Below are positions 18,863 through 25,382 of a DNA stretch of 42,238 nucleotides, one piece after another. Under the pieces are notes generated by a model. That model made no database searches. It saw only the letters and a program-made list of their open reading frames with translations, and was not told the DNA's origin. Source of the stretch: Arcobacteraceae bacterium (lineage in GTDB: Bacteria > Campylobacterota > Campylobacteria > Campylobacterales > Arcobacteraceae); NCBI GenBank assembly GCA_028375605.1, contig JAONGR010000011.1, forward strand, positions 1 through 42,238, read 5' to 3'. The translations under genes were made by a program, and so were the position numbers. How positions within the stretch are numbered: the stretch's first letter is position 1; each line of letters begins with the position of its first letter.

Positions 18863-18896
18863 AAAAAAAGGGGTAGAGAAAATCTCTACCCCTTTT
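18863..18896. terminator. Bidirectional intrinsic terminator
   Basis: GGGGTAGAGA (18870-18879) and TCTCTACCCC (18883-18892) form a perfect ten-base stem with an AAA loop. Rightward transcripts meet TTTT; leftward transcripts meet seven T residues, the better tract. It ends the small-peptide mRNA from the left and, from the right, the putative antisense RNA and any read-through from the DUF4160/DUF2442 operon. Confidence 0.9.
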
Positions 18897-18950
18897 AACT
18901 TCCCTTTACGTGATAAGTAATCAGCTCATCAAAGGTTAGCTCGTGTTACT
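18863..18950 (-). ncRNA. Putative ~88-nt convergent small RNA
   Basis: Transcription leftward from the perfect promoter at 18957-18985 would start near 18950 and stop at the terminator at 18863. No open reading frame of note fits in this span. The RNA begins near AGTAACACGAGCTAACC and can form a weak stem from AGTAA/TTACT and AGCT elements before the terminator hairpin. It overlaps the small-peptide mRNA only in the terminator region, as in par/Fst-like loci. It shares short stretches complementary to the peptide leader (TTATCA and CTGAT), which is close to chance level. Confidence 0.5.
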
Positions 18951-18956
18951 GGAATT

Positions 18957-18985
18957 ATTATATCAAATATAACATATCTTGTCAA
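18957..18985 (-). promoter_or_regulatory. Perfect sigma70 promoter reading leftward into no gene
   Basis: On the minus strand, TTGACA (18985-18980), a 17-base spacer and TATAAT (18962-18957) match the consensus exactly. It lies directly after the stop of the DUF2442 gene, so it cannot serve that gene. The only downstream element is the terminator 60 bases on, then the antisense strand of the 44-codon gene. Confidence 0.85.
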
Positions 18986-18990
18986 TTTAT

Positions 18991-19359
18991 CTACGAAGCT
19001 ATATACTCCAAAGTAGCTTTTTGGAATAGGGCAGAACGACTAAGACTATGTTCTTTTGCGTATTTGTCTGCTATGTCTAAAAAGTTTGCTTGTACTGAGA
19101 TGTTGATACGTTTGGATTCATTTCCAAAATCTCTGATGATTCCTTCTGTTGAAATATCTTCATCTATATCTTCAAAGTGTATACCAATCCCATTGGCGAT
19201 AAGACGATAATTTTTAAGCTCATCTATTTTAGCATTTTGTAACTTCTTAGTATAAGTATACGGTACAGTCAAAACTCTTGATGTATTGAGTTCTATAAAC
19301 ATTTTATCATCACCAAAACCAACTGACTTTATTAGAAATCTATTGTTTAAAATACTCAT
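18991..19359 (-). CDS. DUF2442 protein with C-terminal ribbon-helix-helix, predicted antitoxin
   Basis: The 122-residue protein has a DUF2442-like N-terminal part (about 10-75: IELNTSRVLTVPYTYTKKL and NYRLIANGIGIHFEDIDEDI) and a C-terminal segment RINISVQANFLDIADKYAKE with HSLSRSALFQKATLEYI that matches HicB-type ribbon-helix-helix DNA-binding domains. AAGGAG is placed eight bases before ATG. It overlaps the DUF4160 gene by 20 bases. Pairs of DUF4160 and DUF2442 genes are often predicted as toxin-antitoxin modules; the RHH domain makes this partner the likely antitoxin and repressor acting on the palindrome at 19587. Confidence 0.8.
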   Translation of the reverse strand: MSILNNRFLIKSVGFGDDKMFIELNTSRVLTVPYTYTKKLQNAKIDELKNYRLIANGIGIHFEDIDEDISTEGIIRDFGNESKRINISVQANFLDIADKYAKEHSLSRSALFQKATLEYIAS

Positions 19360-19573
19360 TCCATGCTCCTTGTAGTTTCACATTATTTTCTTTTACTAAT
19401 GTGACCAATTTTTTTAAATCTTTTGAATTTAAATTATAACTATCGGTTACTTTTAAAGTATCTAGTTCAATTCTAGCATAGCCATCACCTTTTTCTATGT
19501 GGATATGTTTTGGATTGTGTTCATCACTAAAAAAGAAAAATCTATAACCATCTATTCTTAATATAGTTGGCAT
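19340..19573 (-). CDS. DUF4160 protein, predicted toxin partner
   Basis: A 77-residue protein opening MPTILRIDGYRFFFFSDEHN, then PKHIHIEKGDGYARIEL; this is the DUF4160 signature, where the HNPxHxH element is conserved. The His pair suggests metal binding or catalysis, but the biochemical activity is not known to me. It is the first gene of the two-gene unit and its translation is coupled to the DUF2442-RHH gene. Its leader is only about 14 bases long, starting inside the operator. Confidence 0.8.
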   Translation of the reverse strand: MPTILRIDGYRFFFFSDEHNPKHIHIEKGDGYARIELDTLKVTDSYNLNSKDLKKLVTLVKENNVKLQGAWNEYFKQ

Positions 19574-19586
19574 TTTAAACTCTTTG

Positions 19587-19604
19587 TTGTGTAATTATAC
19601 ACAA
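19587..19604. promoter_or_regulatory. Palindromic operator overlapping the -10 box
   Basis: TTGTGTAATTATACACAA has seven-base perfect arms (TTGTGTA/TACACAA, in either reading) around a four-base centre. The -10 hexamer of the adjoining promoter lies inside it, and the likely start site is at its edge. This is the layout of an autoregulated toxin-antitoxin operon, with the RHH protein as the probable repressor. Confidence 0.75.
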
Positions 19605-19622
19605 TAATTTTTCTACTGTCAA
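19594..19622 (-). promoter_or_regulatory. Perfect sigma70 promoter of the DUF4160/DUF2442 operon
   Basis: TTGACA (19622-19617), a 17-base spacer and TATAAT (19599-19594) on the minus strand match the consensus exactly. The first start codon is 21 bases beyond the -10 box, with AAAGAG as ribosome site. Confidence 0.9.
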
Positions 19623-19784
19623 ATCGTAACATGATTAACTCCATAATTTTTATAGTAAAGAATAGCACTAAAAAGTAACTTGAGTAAATAAAATGTCAAT
19701 TTGTAATGTTACTTTATAAAGAAAAATAAAATATAAGAATAAAGTAGTAGAATATTATCTACACATTTACAAAAAAGGATTTAT

Positions 19785-19889
19785 ATGGAGTCAGGTGAAA
19801 TTTCAGCTATTATAGTTACTGTCGTAATAATGGCGGGATTAGCATTTATATCTTTTAAAATAGGTAAAAAAATTGCTGATAAAAAGTAG
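19785..19889 (+). CDS. 34-residue single-span membrane peptide
   Basis: ATG with AAAAGGAT four bases upstream opens a 34-codon gene. The peptide starts MESGEISAIIVTVVIMAGLA, giving a single hydrophobic span at about 7-24, and ends in a basic tail KIGKKIADKK, so the C-terminus should face the cytoplasm. Such shape is common among small membrane regulators and type I toxins, but no family was recognised. A hairpin follows the stop directly. It lies in the accessory island, convergent to the hypothetical gene at 19912. Confidence 0.5.
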   Translation: MESGEISAIIVTVVIMAGLAFISFKIGKKIADKK

Positions 19890-19912
19890 TAAAGGAGATA
19901 TATCCCTTTACT
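19888..19912. terminator. Hairpin between convergent small genes
   Basis: AGTAAAGG (19888-19895) and CCTTTACT (19905-19912) form an eight-base stem with a nine-base loop. The T-rich tract after it is poor, so termination may be weak. It covers the stop codon of the 34-codon gene and touches that of the leftward gene. Confidence 0.45.
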
Positions 19913-20268
19913 TATCTACTTAAATCTATACTTACACACTTATCAGCTCTTATACTTTCTTGAGTTTTTTTATGAATAAAATAATTTTTTTCTAAATCCC
20001 ATTGTTTATCATTTATACTAAAAGTTGAACTAAATACTAAAAAACCAGAAGTACAAGATAACGACGATCCTTTTTTATATGAAGCAGTACTTTCATTTGC
20101 TTTGTTTTTTTGAGTGATAGGCATTCCAAATAAAGTATATAAAAACATTATACCTGTGATGATAATAAGAAGATAACTTTTTTTCTTACTGTTTTTCTCT
20201 AAATATACTGCTATTATAAAAAATGCTAATGTTAGTATAATTTCACCATAGTTTATAAACTCAAACAT
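19912..20268 (-). CDS. Hypothetical membrane protein, two spans
   Basis: A 118-residue protein with hydrophobic segments at about 8-22 and 31-49 separated by KNSKKK. The C-terminal 65 residues are hydrophilic, with two cysteines (CTSG and DKCVS) that could form a disulfide if periplasmic. No family was recognised. Its start overlaps the preceding gene by eight bases, so both form a two-gene unit. It is specific to the accessory island in this window. Confidence 0.6.
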   Translation of the reverse strand: MFEFINYGEIILTLAFFIIAVYLEKNSKKKSYLLIIITGIMFLYTLFGMPITQKNKANESTASYKKGSSLSCTSGFLVFSSTFSINDKQWDLEKNYFIHKKTQESIRADKCVSIDLSR

Positions 20269-20683
20269 TACTTAACTCCTTTACACATATATCTAAAGCT
20301 TTAACATTTGCAAAAGATAATAATGTGATTATAAATCCTAAAATTGCGATGATATATTGTCCTGTATAAACTGATGTAAGAATTATACCCACACCTAAAA
20401 GTAAAAAAAGAAAGTTAGCAGCGATTGATATTTTATATATTAACTTATTTTTTTTGTCAATGACAATTGGGAAAGAAAATATTTTACTAGTACCCGAGTA
20501 CAATAAAATAGCTGGCATGATATATGCTCCCATAACTATAATCAAAAATAAAAGTAGATAGAGTGTTCCTGTTTGGGTAGCTTTAAATATCATTATTAAA
20601 CTACCGAAGATTAATGCTATAGAAAATATCCAATTAATAACCCTTAACGTTTTAGTGTCTTTTTGTTTAGTTTTTTCACTCAT
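20261..20683 (-). CDS. Hypothetical polytopic membrane protein
   Basis: A 140-residue protein with four predicted spans (about 14-30, 36-60, 82-104 and 108-125), preceded by a basic N-terminus. It resembles many small accessory membrane proteins and has no diagnostic motif. It is cotranscribed with the two-span protein at 19912. A TATACT-type -10 element can be seen about 55 bases upstream on the minus strand. Confidence 0.6.
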   Translation of the reverse strand: MSEKTKQKDTKTLRVINWIFSIALIFGSLIMIFKATQTGTLYLLLFLIIVMGAYIMPAILLYSGTSKIFSFPIVIDKKNKLIYKISIAANFLFLLLGVGIILTSVYTGQYIIAILGFIITLLSFANVKALDICVKELSNV

Positions 20684-20847
20684 TTCATAAACCTTAATAA
20701 ATTTTAATGAAGTTTATCTTTTTTATTGTAATAGTATACTTTTATATGTTTGACAAAATTAAGAGAAGAAGTAATATAAATATAATTTCTCAAGTTACAA
20801 TCAGAATAAAACAGTAGAATCCTAATAACAAAAATAAGGGTTTATAC

Positions 20848-21429
20848 ATGGATTACACTAAAATTGATTTAAATGCGAGTGCTACAAAAGGTTTTGCAGA
20901 TATTTCAGCTTATATGGAAGAGTTAGGAAATCTATCGAATAACATGAAAGCACAGCAAAAACTTAAACTTCTAAATCATAAAGTTATACTAGAAGGACTT
21001 AGTGAACTAAAAGGTTTAAATGAAAATTTAGATAATAAAGTAGAGTTACTTTTAAAAAATATAGACAAAGCTCTTGAGCAAAAAAAGCCACCATTTATAA
21101 AAATATTTTCTTTTCATATCTTGGCTTTTATTATACTTTTTGTCGGAACTATAATAATAGATCCTGATATCTTTAGTATTGGTTATCTCTTATCATCTGT
21201 AGGGATGGGATGTGCTACTGGTGTACTAAATTTGATGCTTTTAAGAGAACGTAAAAAATATGCAGTAAATAACCTCTTTTTTTTACTAGAAGAGGAAGAG
21301 ATAGAAAAATTAGAACCACTTCATAAAAAACTAGCAAAACAAATAGAAGATTTTAAAAAAGAAGAGATACAAGATGCTCAAAAATTAGAATCAATATTAA
21401 AAGAAACTATTCAAGAAACAATAAAATAA
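20848..21429 (+). CDS. Hypothetical coiled-coil membrane protein
   Basis: A 193-residue protein. Residues 20-75 form a heptad-like coiled coil (LKLLNHKVILEGLSELKGLN); two hydrophobic segments follow at about 87-104 and 110-130, then a second charged helical region (130-193) rich in Glu and Lys. Both ends would be cytoplasmic. The architecture, coiled coil-hairpin-coiled coil, is seen in various membrane-associated regulators, but no family was recognised. AAGGG precedes the ATG. A strong palindromic terminator follows the stop. Confidence 0.65.
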   Translation: MDYTKIDLNASATKGFADISAYMEELGNLSNNMKAQQKLKLLNHKVILEGLSELKGLNENLDNKVELLLKNIDKALEQKKPPFIKIFSFHILAFIILFVGTIIIDPDIFSIGYLLSSVGMGCATGVLNLMLLRERKKYAVNNLFFLLEEEEIEKLEPLHKKLAKQIEDFKKEEIQDAQKLESILKETIQETIK

Positions 21430-21461
21430 AAAAGAGTGATATTTAAATATCACTCTTTTTT
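21428..21461. terminator. Bidirectional palindromic terminator
   Basis: AAAAAAGAGTGATATTT and AAATATCACTCTTTTTT form an unbroken 34-base palindrome serving the convergent genes on both sides. The last four codons and the stop codon of the leftward methyltransferase gene lie within the stem. Confidence 0.9.
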
Positions 21462-22369
21462 TGAAATACCAAATTCTTTAAACTTCTCTTTTCATCTAAA
21501 CTTTTAAACTCTTCTACATTTTCAAGTCGTTTTATAAATTTGAAGTTTGGAGCAAGTTCAGTAAATATATCGATAATGAAATTTTCATTTAAATCAGGAC
21601 TATTTAAACAAGCTAATACAGTTGCATTTGATGAGGTAAAAGTGTCAAGCCTTTTGATGATTTTATTATAATCTTTATTTGCCTCAAAACTTCCTTTTTG
21701 TAAAGTAGGGGGATCGATGATGATAATATCAAATGGTCCATCTCTCTTGATACGGGAAAATGATTTTAAAATATTGTGTGGATAAAATTTAACATTTCTT
21801 GTATCTATATTATTGAGGTGATGATTTTCTCTTCCTGTGTTTAAAGCACCTTTTGCCATATCCATATTGACTACTTGTGAAGCTTCACCTTTCATTGCAG
21901 ATAAACTAAAAGCACAAGTATATGAAAATAGATTTAATACTTTTTTATCTTTGGAGATACTTTTTATAAAGGCTCGACCATTTTTCATATCTGGAAAGTA
22001 TCCATTGTTTTGATTTGAGAGTAGGTTGAGTTTTATTTTTAGACCATTTTCTTTTACATATAAATCATCTTTTAAATCCCCTACTAATATTTCAGTAGGG
22101 GATTTATCTAGATAACGCTTTTGTAAAATTAAAGTTGTGTGTTGAGAACTTTCAAGAAAATTTTTTAACATTTCGAGTAATTCTAACTCTCTATTTTCAT
22201 CAATAGAAAAATAAAAAGCAACACTTAAAATATCATCAATAGAATCTATTGTTAAAAATCGCCAATCATCTCCATATAATGCTCCACGACCATGAAATAT
22301 TCTTTTAAATTCAGTGCTTAAATTAGCTGAATTTTTTGTAATCAAATTTTGTAAATTTTGTGTAGTCAT
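21443..22369 (-). CDS. RlmI-like class I SAM-dependent methyltransferase
   Basis: Probably an RNA methyltransferase. The SAM-binding domain shows VLNLFSYTCAFSLSAM (motif I), VNMDMAKGALNTGRENHHLN, and the catalytic DPPTLQKGSF (motif IV), the last close to RlmI/RlmK-type enzymes. The N-terminal PUA domain of RlmI is absent and the protein is shorter (308 against about 390 aa), so the target may differ. AAGAGAT lies before the ATG. A perfect 12-base inverted repeat occurs within the coding sequence at 22074-22105. The DUF2461 gene precedes it with a 14-base gap. Confidence 0.8.
   Translation of the reverse strand: MTTQNLQNLITKNSANLSTEFKRIFHGRGALYGDDWRFLTIDSIDDILSVAFYFSIDENRELELLEMLKNFLESSQHTTLILQKRYLDKSPTEILVGDLKDDLYVKENGLKIKLNLLSNQNNGYFPDMKNGRAFIKSISKDKKVLNLFSYTCAFSLSAMKGEASQVVNMDMAKGALNTGRENHHLNNIDTRNVKFYPHNILKSFSRIKRDGPFDIIIIDPPTLQKGSFEANKDYNKIIKRLDTFTSSNATVLACLNSPDLNENFIIDIFTELAPNFKFIKRLENVEEFKSLDEKRSLKNLVFQKKSDI
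22074..22105. repeat. Intragenic inverted repeat in the methyltransferase gene
   Basis: AAATCCCCTACT (22074-22085) and AGTAGGGGATTT (22094-22105) are perfectly complementary around an eight-base AT-rich loop. The GC-rich core is unusual in this AT-rich DNA. It lies in codons for the DKSPTEILVGDLKDD segment. No T-tract follows, so a terminator is unlikely. Confidence 0.85.
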
Positions 22370-22383
22370 ATATCTCTTTTATC

Positions 22384-23079
22384 TTATTTTTCTTTGTAAG
22401 TTAATGTCATCTCATAAACCCAATTTTGTAAATCTTTCATATCGTCATATATTGTAAATAGTTTATCTAGTAACTCTACAGAATAAAATACATCATCTAT
22501 TTCATATTCTATATAAGAAAATAAAGAATCAAACTTAGTAAGGTATAGATGTGATTCATCACCAGTGAAATCTTTTGGTACTCTTTTGTATTTTTCTTGT
22601 GTATATTTGTAACCTTTAGATTTTAACTCTTCTAAAATAATATGTAAAGAATTCCTATGTTTTTCATGTTTTATGTAGTTTCTATATGTTTTTAATAAAG
22701 GATTTTTAAAACCTCTTATTCCTGTAGCCACAAAGTATTTCTCTTTTGTATAGTGCATATAAAAACTACTACTTTGCATACGGTGACCTAATCCTTGCCA
22801 AAATAAAAGTCCGATTTTATCTTTCATAGCAGTTTTGTCTTTGGAAAATCGTACATCTCTATATATCTTAAATAAAGAGCCAGAGACTTTTGGCTGTGCC
22901 TTGATAGTAGGCACAAGTATTTGTAAGGTATCGCCCATATCTTCGATAAAAGCTTTGTTTGGAGAAAGTATTGTTTCTTCCCAAATATGACGATGATTTT
23001 CAAACCATATTTTAGAATTATTCATTTCAAGTTTTTTTAAGAACTCAATCCCTTCTTTTTTAAATCCATTAAATAGCAT
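22384..23079 (-). CDS. DUF2461 domain-containing protein
   Basis: A 231-residue cytoplasmic protein of unknown function. The family hallmarks are the opening FKKEGIEFLKKLEMNNSKIW followed by FENHR, then FKIYRDVRFSKDKTAMK, and GLGHRMQSSSFYMHY. I chose ATG 23079; the frame extends to 23145, but that part lies inside ywbE and does not fit the family. The gap to ywbE is seven bases. Family members often carry this conserved Arg/Lys-rich block, perhaps for a phosphate or nucleic acid ligand; this is speculation. Confidence 0.85.
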   Translation of the reverse strand: MLFNGFKKEGIEFLKKLEMNNSKIWFENHRHIWEETILSPNKAFIEDMGDTLQILVPTIKAQPKVSGSLFKIYRDVRFSKDKTAMKDKIGLLFWQGLGHRMQSSSFYMHYTKEKYFVATGIRGFKNPLLKTYRNYIKHEKHRNSLHIILEELKSKGYKYTQEKYKRVPKDFTGDESHLYLTKFDSLFSYIEYEIDDVFYSVELLDKLFTIYDDMKDLQNWVYEMTLTYKEK

Positions 23080-23086
23080 GTAAAAA

Positions 23087-23278
23087 TTATAGTATCTCTT
23101 GAACTCGTCCAACTTCACCTGAAGTAAGTCGTACCTTGATACCATGTGGATGAGTAGGGGAATTTGTAAGTAAATTTTTTACAATTCCTTCTGTTAATTT
23201 ACCACTTCTTTGGTCTTGTTTTAAAACTATGTTTACTTTTAACCCTGGTTTTATATTGATACGATTTTTCCCATTCAT
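23087..23278 (-). CDS. ywbE: YwbE family protein
   Basis: A 63-residue protein of unknown function. It is nearly collinear with B. subtilis YwbE: INIKPGLKVNIVLKQDQRSG, then KLTEGIVKNLLTNSPTHPHG, then IKVRLTSGEVGRVQEI. The fold is predicted to be a small beta barrel, so RNA or protein binding is conceivable. Its promoter is TATAAT at 23306-23311 (minus strand), and AAGG precedes the ATG. It leads the three-gene unit ywbE-DUF2461-methyltransferase. Confidence 0.93.
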   Translation of the reverse strand: MNGKNRINIKPGLKVNIVLKQDQRSGKLTEGIVKNLLTNSPTHPHGIKVRLTSGEVGRVQEIL

Positions 23279-23305
23279 GGTATATTGCCTTCTTGATTTT
23301 TTTGT

Positions 23306-23328
23306 ATTATATCAAAAATTATTATAAT
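23306..23328. promoter_or_regulatory. Divergent promoters for ywbE and the pta unit
   Basis: A minus-strand TATAAT (23311-23306) serves ywbE and a plus-strand TATAAT (23323-23328) serves the gene at 23366. Neither has a clear -35 hexamer. The two -10 boxes are only 11 bases apart, so the polymerase sites must overlap. Confidence 0.6.
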
Positions 23329-23365
23329 TAGATATACTGAATGTTCAAATTAAAACGGAGAATGT

Positions 23366-23725
23366 ATGGATTATGGTCAGATATTTATGTATGGTTGGGG
23401 TTTAAACATCATGATGTTTTTAGTCAATTTAACGATTGCTTTAAGCGTGTTGAAGTCTACAGATGTAACGACAATGACTAAAGAACATCAAGTTTTAGCA
23501 GAATTAAAACTTGAAATTGATAAATATTATCCAAATAGAGGATATGAAACTTTAGTTAGTTATTTTATACCGTTTGTTGCTTTCTATAAGGTAACATGGC
23601 GAATTATAGAAATGATAATGTTTTTTAGTAAAAACCAAAATACAAAAATGTATGATTTTATGGTGTACAGATATCAAAAAGAGATATCAGTAGCCAAAGA
23701 TAATACAACTTCAGAAAATAAATAA
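23366..23725 (+). CDS. Hypothetical membrane-associated protein upstream of pta
   Basis: A 119-residue protein with one clear hydrophobic span at about 12-30 and a second weaker one at 65-90 (YETLVSYFIPFVAFYKVTWR). The C-terminus is hydrophilic. No family was recognised. CGGAG stands before the ATG, and pta follows after 18 bases with its own strong AAGGAAGGA, so the two are likely cotranscribed. Nothing in the sequence links it to acetate metabolism. Confidence 0.7.
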   Translation: MDYGQIFMYGWGLNIMMFLVNLTIALSVLKSTDVTTMTKEHQVLAELKLEIDKYYPNRGYETLVSYFIPFVAFYKVTWRIIEMIMFFSKNQNTKMYDFMVYRYQKEISVAKDNTTSENK

Positions 23726-23743
23726 ACATAAGGAAGGATTAAC

Positions 23744-24736
23744 ATGGGGTTAATTGAAAATATCAAAGAGAAAGCAAAACTAGACTTAAGAACAATAGTT
23801 CTTCCAGAATCAGAGGATGACAGAGTTCTTCTTGCAACACAGCAAGTTTTAGAAGAAAAGACAGCAAATGTTATTTTAATTGGTGATGAAGATACAATCA
23901 AAGCAGATGCCGAAAAATGTGGTGCAAATATAGAAGGTGCAACAATTATTAATCCTAAATTTTCTGATAGCTTAGAAGCATATGTAAATGAGTTAGTAGA
24001 ACTTAGAAAGAAAAAAGGTTTAACTAAAGAAGAAGCTACAGAAATTATGACAACAGAGCCTAGATTTTTTGGGTGTATGATGGTTAGACTCGGTGATGCT
24101 GATGGTTTAGTTGCTGGTTCAAATTCACCAACAGCAGATGTTTTAAGAGCTGCTATTCAAGTTATTAAAACTGCACCAGGGATCAATACTGTTTCTTCTA
24201 CATTTGTAATGGAAACAAAAGATGGAGATTTTGGTGATAATGGTTTAATTTTATTTGCAGATTGTGCTGTAAATCCAGAGCCAAATGCTGAGCAATTAGC
24301 AGATATCGCTAGTGCTACTGCTGCTACTGCTGCTTCTGTTGTTGGTTTAGAGCCAAGAGTTGCAATGTTATCTTTTTCTACAAAAGGATCTGCAAAACAT
24401 CCATTAGTAGATAAGGTACAATATGCTTGTGATATTTTGGAAGAAAGAGGAGTTGACTTTTCTTTTGATGGAGAACTTCAAGCTGATGCTGCTATCGTAG
24501 ATGCAATTGGAGCTAAAAAAGCACCAGGTTCAAAAGTAGCTGGTAAAGCTAACGTACTTGTATTCCCTGACTTACAGTCTGGAAATATTGGATACAAACT
24601 TGTTCAAAGATTTGCTGGAGCAGCTGCTCATGGACCAATTGTACAAGGATTAAATAAACCTGTAAATGATTTATCTAGAGGTTGTTCTGTAGAAGATATT
24701 GCAAATTTAGTTGCTATTACTGCAACTCAAAAATAA
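23744..24736 (+). CDS. pta: Phosphate acetyltransferase
   Basis: Interconverts acetyl-CoA and acetyl phosphate. This is the short, single-domain form (330 aa) without the DRTGG regulatory region of E. coli Pta. Family blocks include LPESEDDRVLLATQ, GLVAGSNSPTADVLRAAIQ, MLSFSTKGSAKHP, and the C-terminal LVFPDLQSGNIGYKLVQR. No ackA gene lies next to it; maf follows after 11 bases. The enzyme may work towards acetate activation or overflow, depending on ackA elsewhere. Confidence 0.96.
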   Translation: MGLIENIKEKAKLDLRTIVLPESEDDRVLLATQQVLEEKTANVILIGDEDTIKADAEKCGANIEGATIINPKFSDSLEAYVNELVELRKKKGLTKEEATEIMTTEPRFFGCMMVRLGDADGLVAGSNSPTADVLRAAIQVIKTAPGINTVSSTFVMETKDGDFGDNGLILFADCAVNPEPNAEQLADIASATAATAASVVGLEPRVAMLSFSTKGSAKHPLVDKVQYACDILEERGVDFSFDGELQADAAIVDAIGAKKAPGSKVAGKANVLVFPDLQSGNIGYKLVQRFAGAAAHGPIVQGLNKPVNDLSRGCSVEDIANLVAITATQK

Positions 24737-24747
24737 GTTAAAAACTC

Positions 24748-25296
24748 TTGATTAGATTAGGTTCCAATTCTAAAACAAGAGCTCTAATCCTTTCATCAAA
24801 AGGATTAGACTTTATTCAACAAGGTGGAGACTTTGATGAAGAACAAATCACTACAAAAAATCCAACCCAATTCGTAGATATAGCAACAACAGGAAAATTT
24901 GACGAACTCTATGCTAAATATGGTTGTGATGATATGCCATTACTTGTAGCGGATACAGTTGTAACTTCAGATGGTCAACTTTTACGAAAAGCAAAAGATA
25001 AAGATGACGCTAGACGAATGCTGGAACTTCAAAGTGGAAATGAAGTGACAATTATCACTTGTATGATTTTTAAATCAAAAGATACTTACATAAAAGATAT
25101 CTCAAGAACAACTTACACTTTTGAAAAATTTAATGACATTCATCTAACAGAATATATTAACAGTGGTGAGTGTATGGGGAAAGCGGGAGCTATTATGGTG
25201 GAAGGTTTTAGTAAACCATATATAAAAAGTGTAGATGGTTATGAGTCTACAGCTATGGGACTTTGTGTCGAGAAATTATTGCCTTATTTGAAATAA
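24748..25296 (+). CDS. maf: Maf-like nucleoside triphosphate pyrophosphatase
   Basis: Hydrolyses noncanonical or modified NTPs to monophosphates; some homologues inhibit septum formation. The N-terminal IRLGSNSKTRALIL matches the Maf phosphate-binding motif SxSxxR, ADTVVTSDGQLLRKA holds the metal-binding acid, and CMGKAGAIMVEG the C-terminal block. The start is TTG, eleven bases after pta; no ATG fits. There is little ribosome-binding sequence before it, so translation may depend on coupling with pta. Length (182 aa) is normal. Confidence 0.85.
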   Translation: MIRLGSNSKTRALILSSKGLDFIQQGGDFDEEQITTKNPTQFVDIATTGKFDELYAKYGCDDMPLLVADTVVTSDGQLLRKAKDKDDARRMLELQSGNEVTIITCMIFKSKDTYIKDISRTTYTFEKFNDIHLTEYINSGECMGKAGAIMVEGFSKPYIKSVDGYESTAMGLCVEKLLPYLK

Positions 25297-25382
25297 CAAT
25301 AAATCAAAACTTTACTGTAATCAAACAATACATCTTAAAATAGTATAATTATTGATATAAAATATCAAAGGGATACTACTTT

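Noticed and set aside
18897..18950. A tRNA or other classical RNA gene
   Set aside because: The stem elements AGTAA/TTACT and AGCT do not form a cloverleaf and there is no T-loop motif; 4.5S RNA signatures are also absent.
19670..19725. Inverted repeat AAGTAAC / GTTACTT as an attachment site
   Set aside because: Only seven bases separated by about 30, in AT-rich DNA, with no integrase or matching second copy; probably chance.
20752..20786. Consensus promoter before the coiled-coil gene
   Set aside because: TTGACA and TATAAT are present but 25 bases apart, too far for a standard promoter; the -10 box alone may work.
23080..23145. Upstream extension of the DUF2461 protein
   Set aside because: It lies entirely within ywbE and does not resemble the family start.
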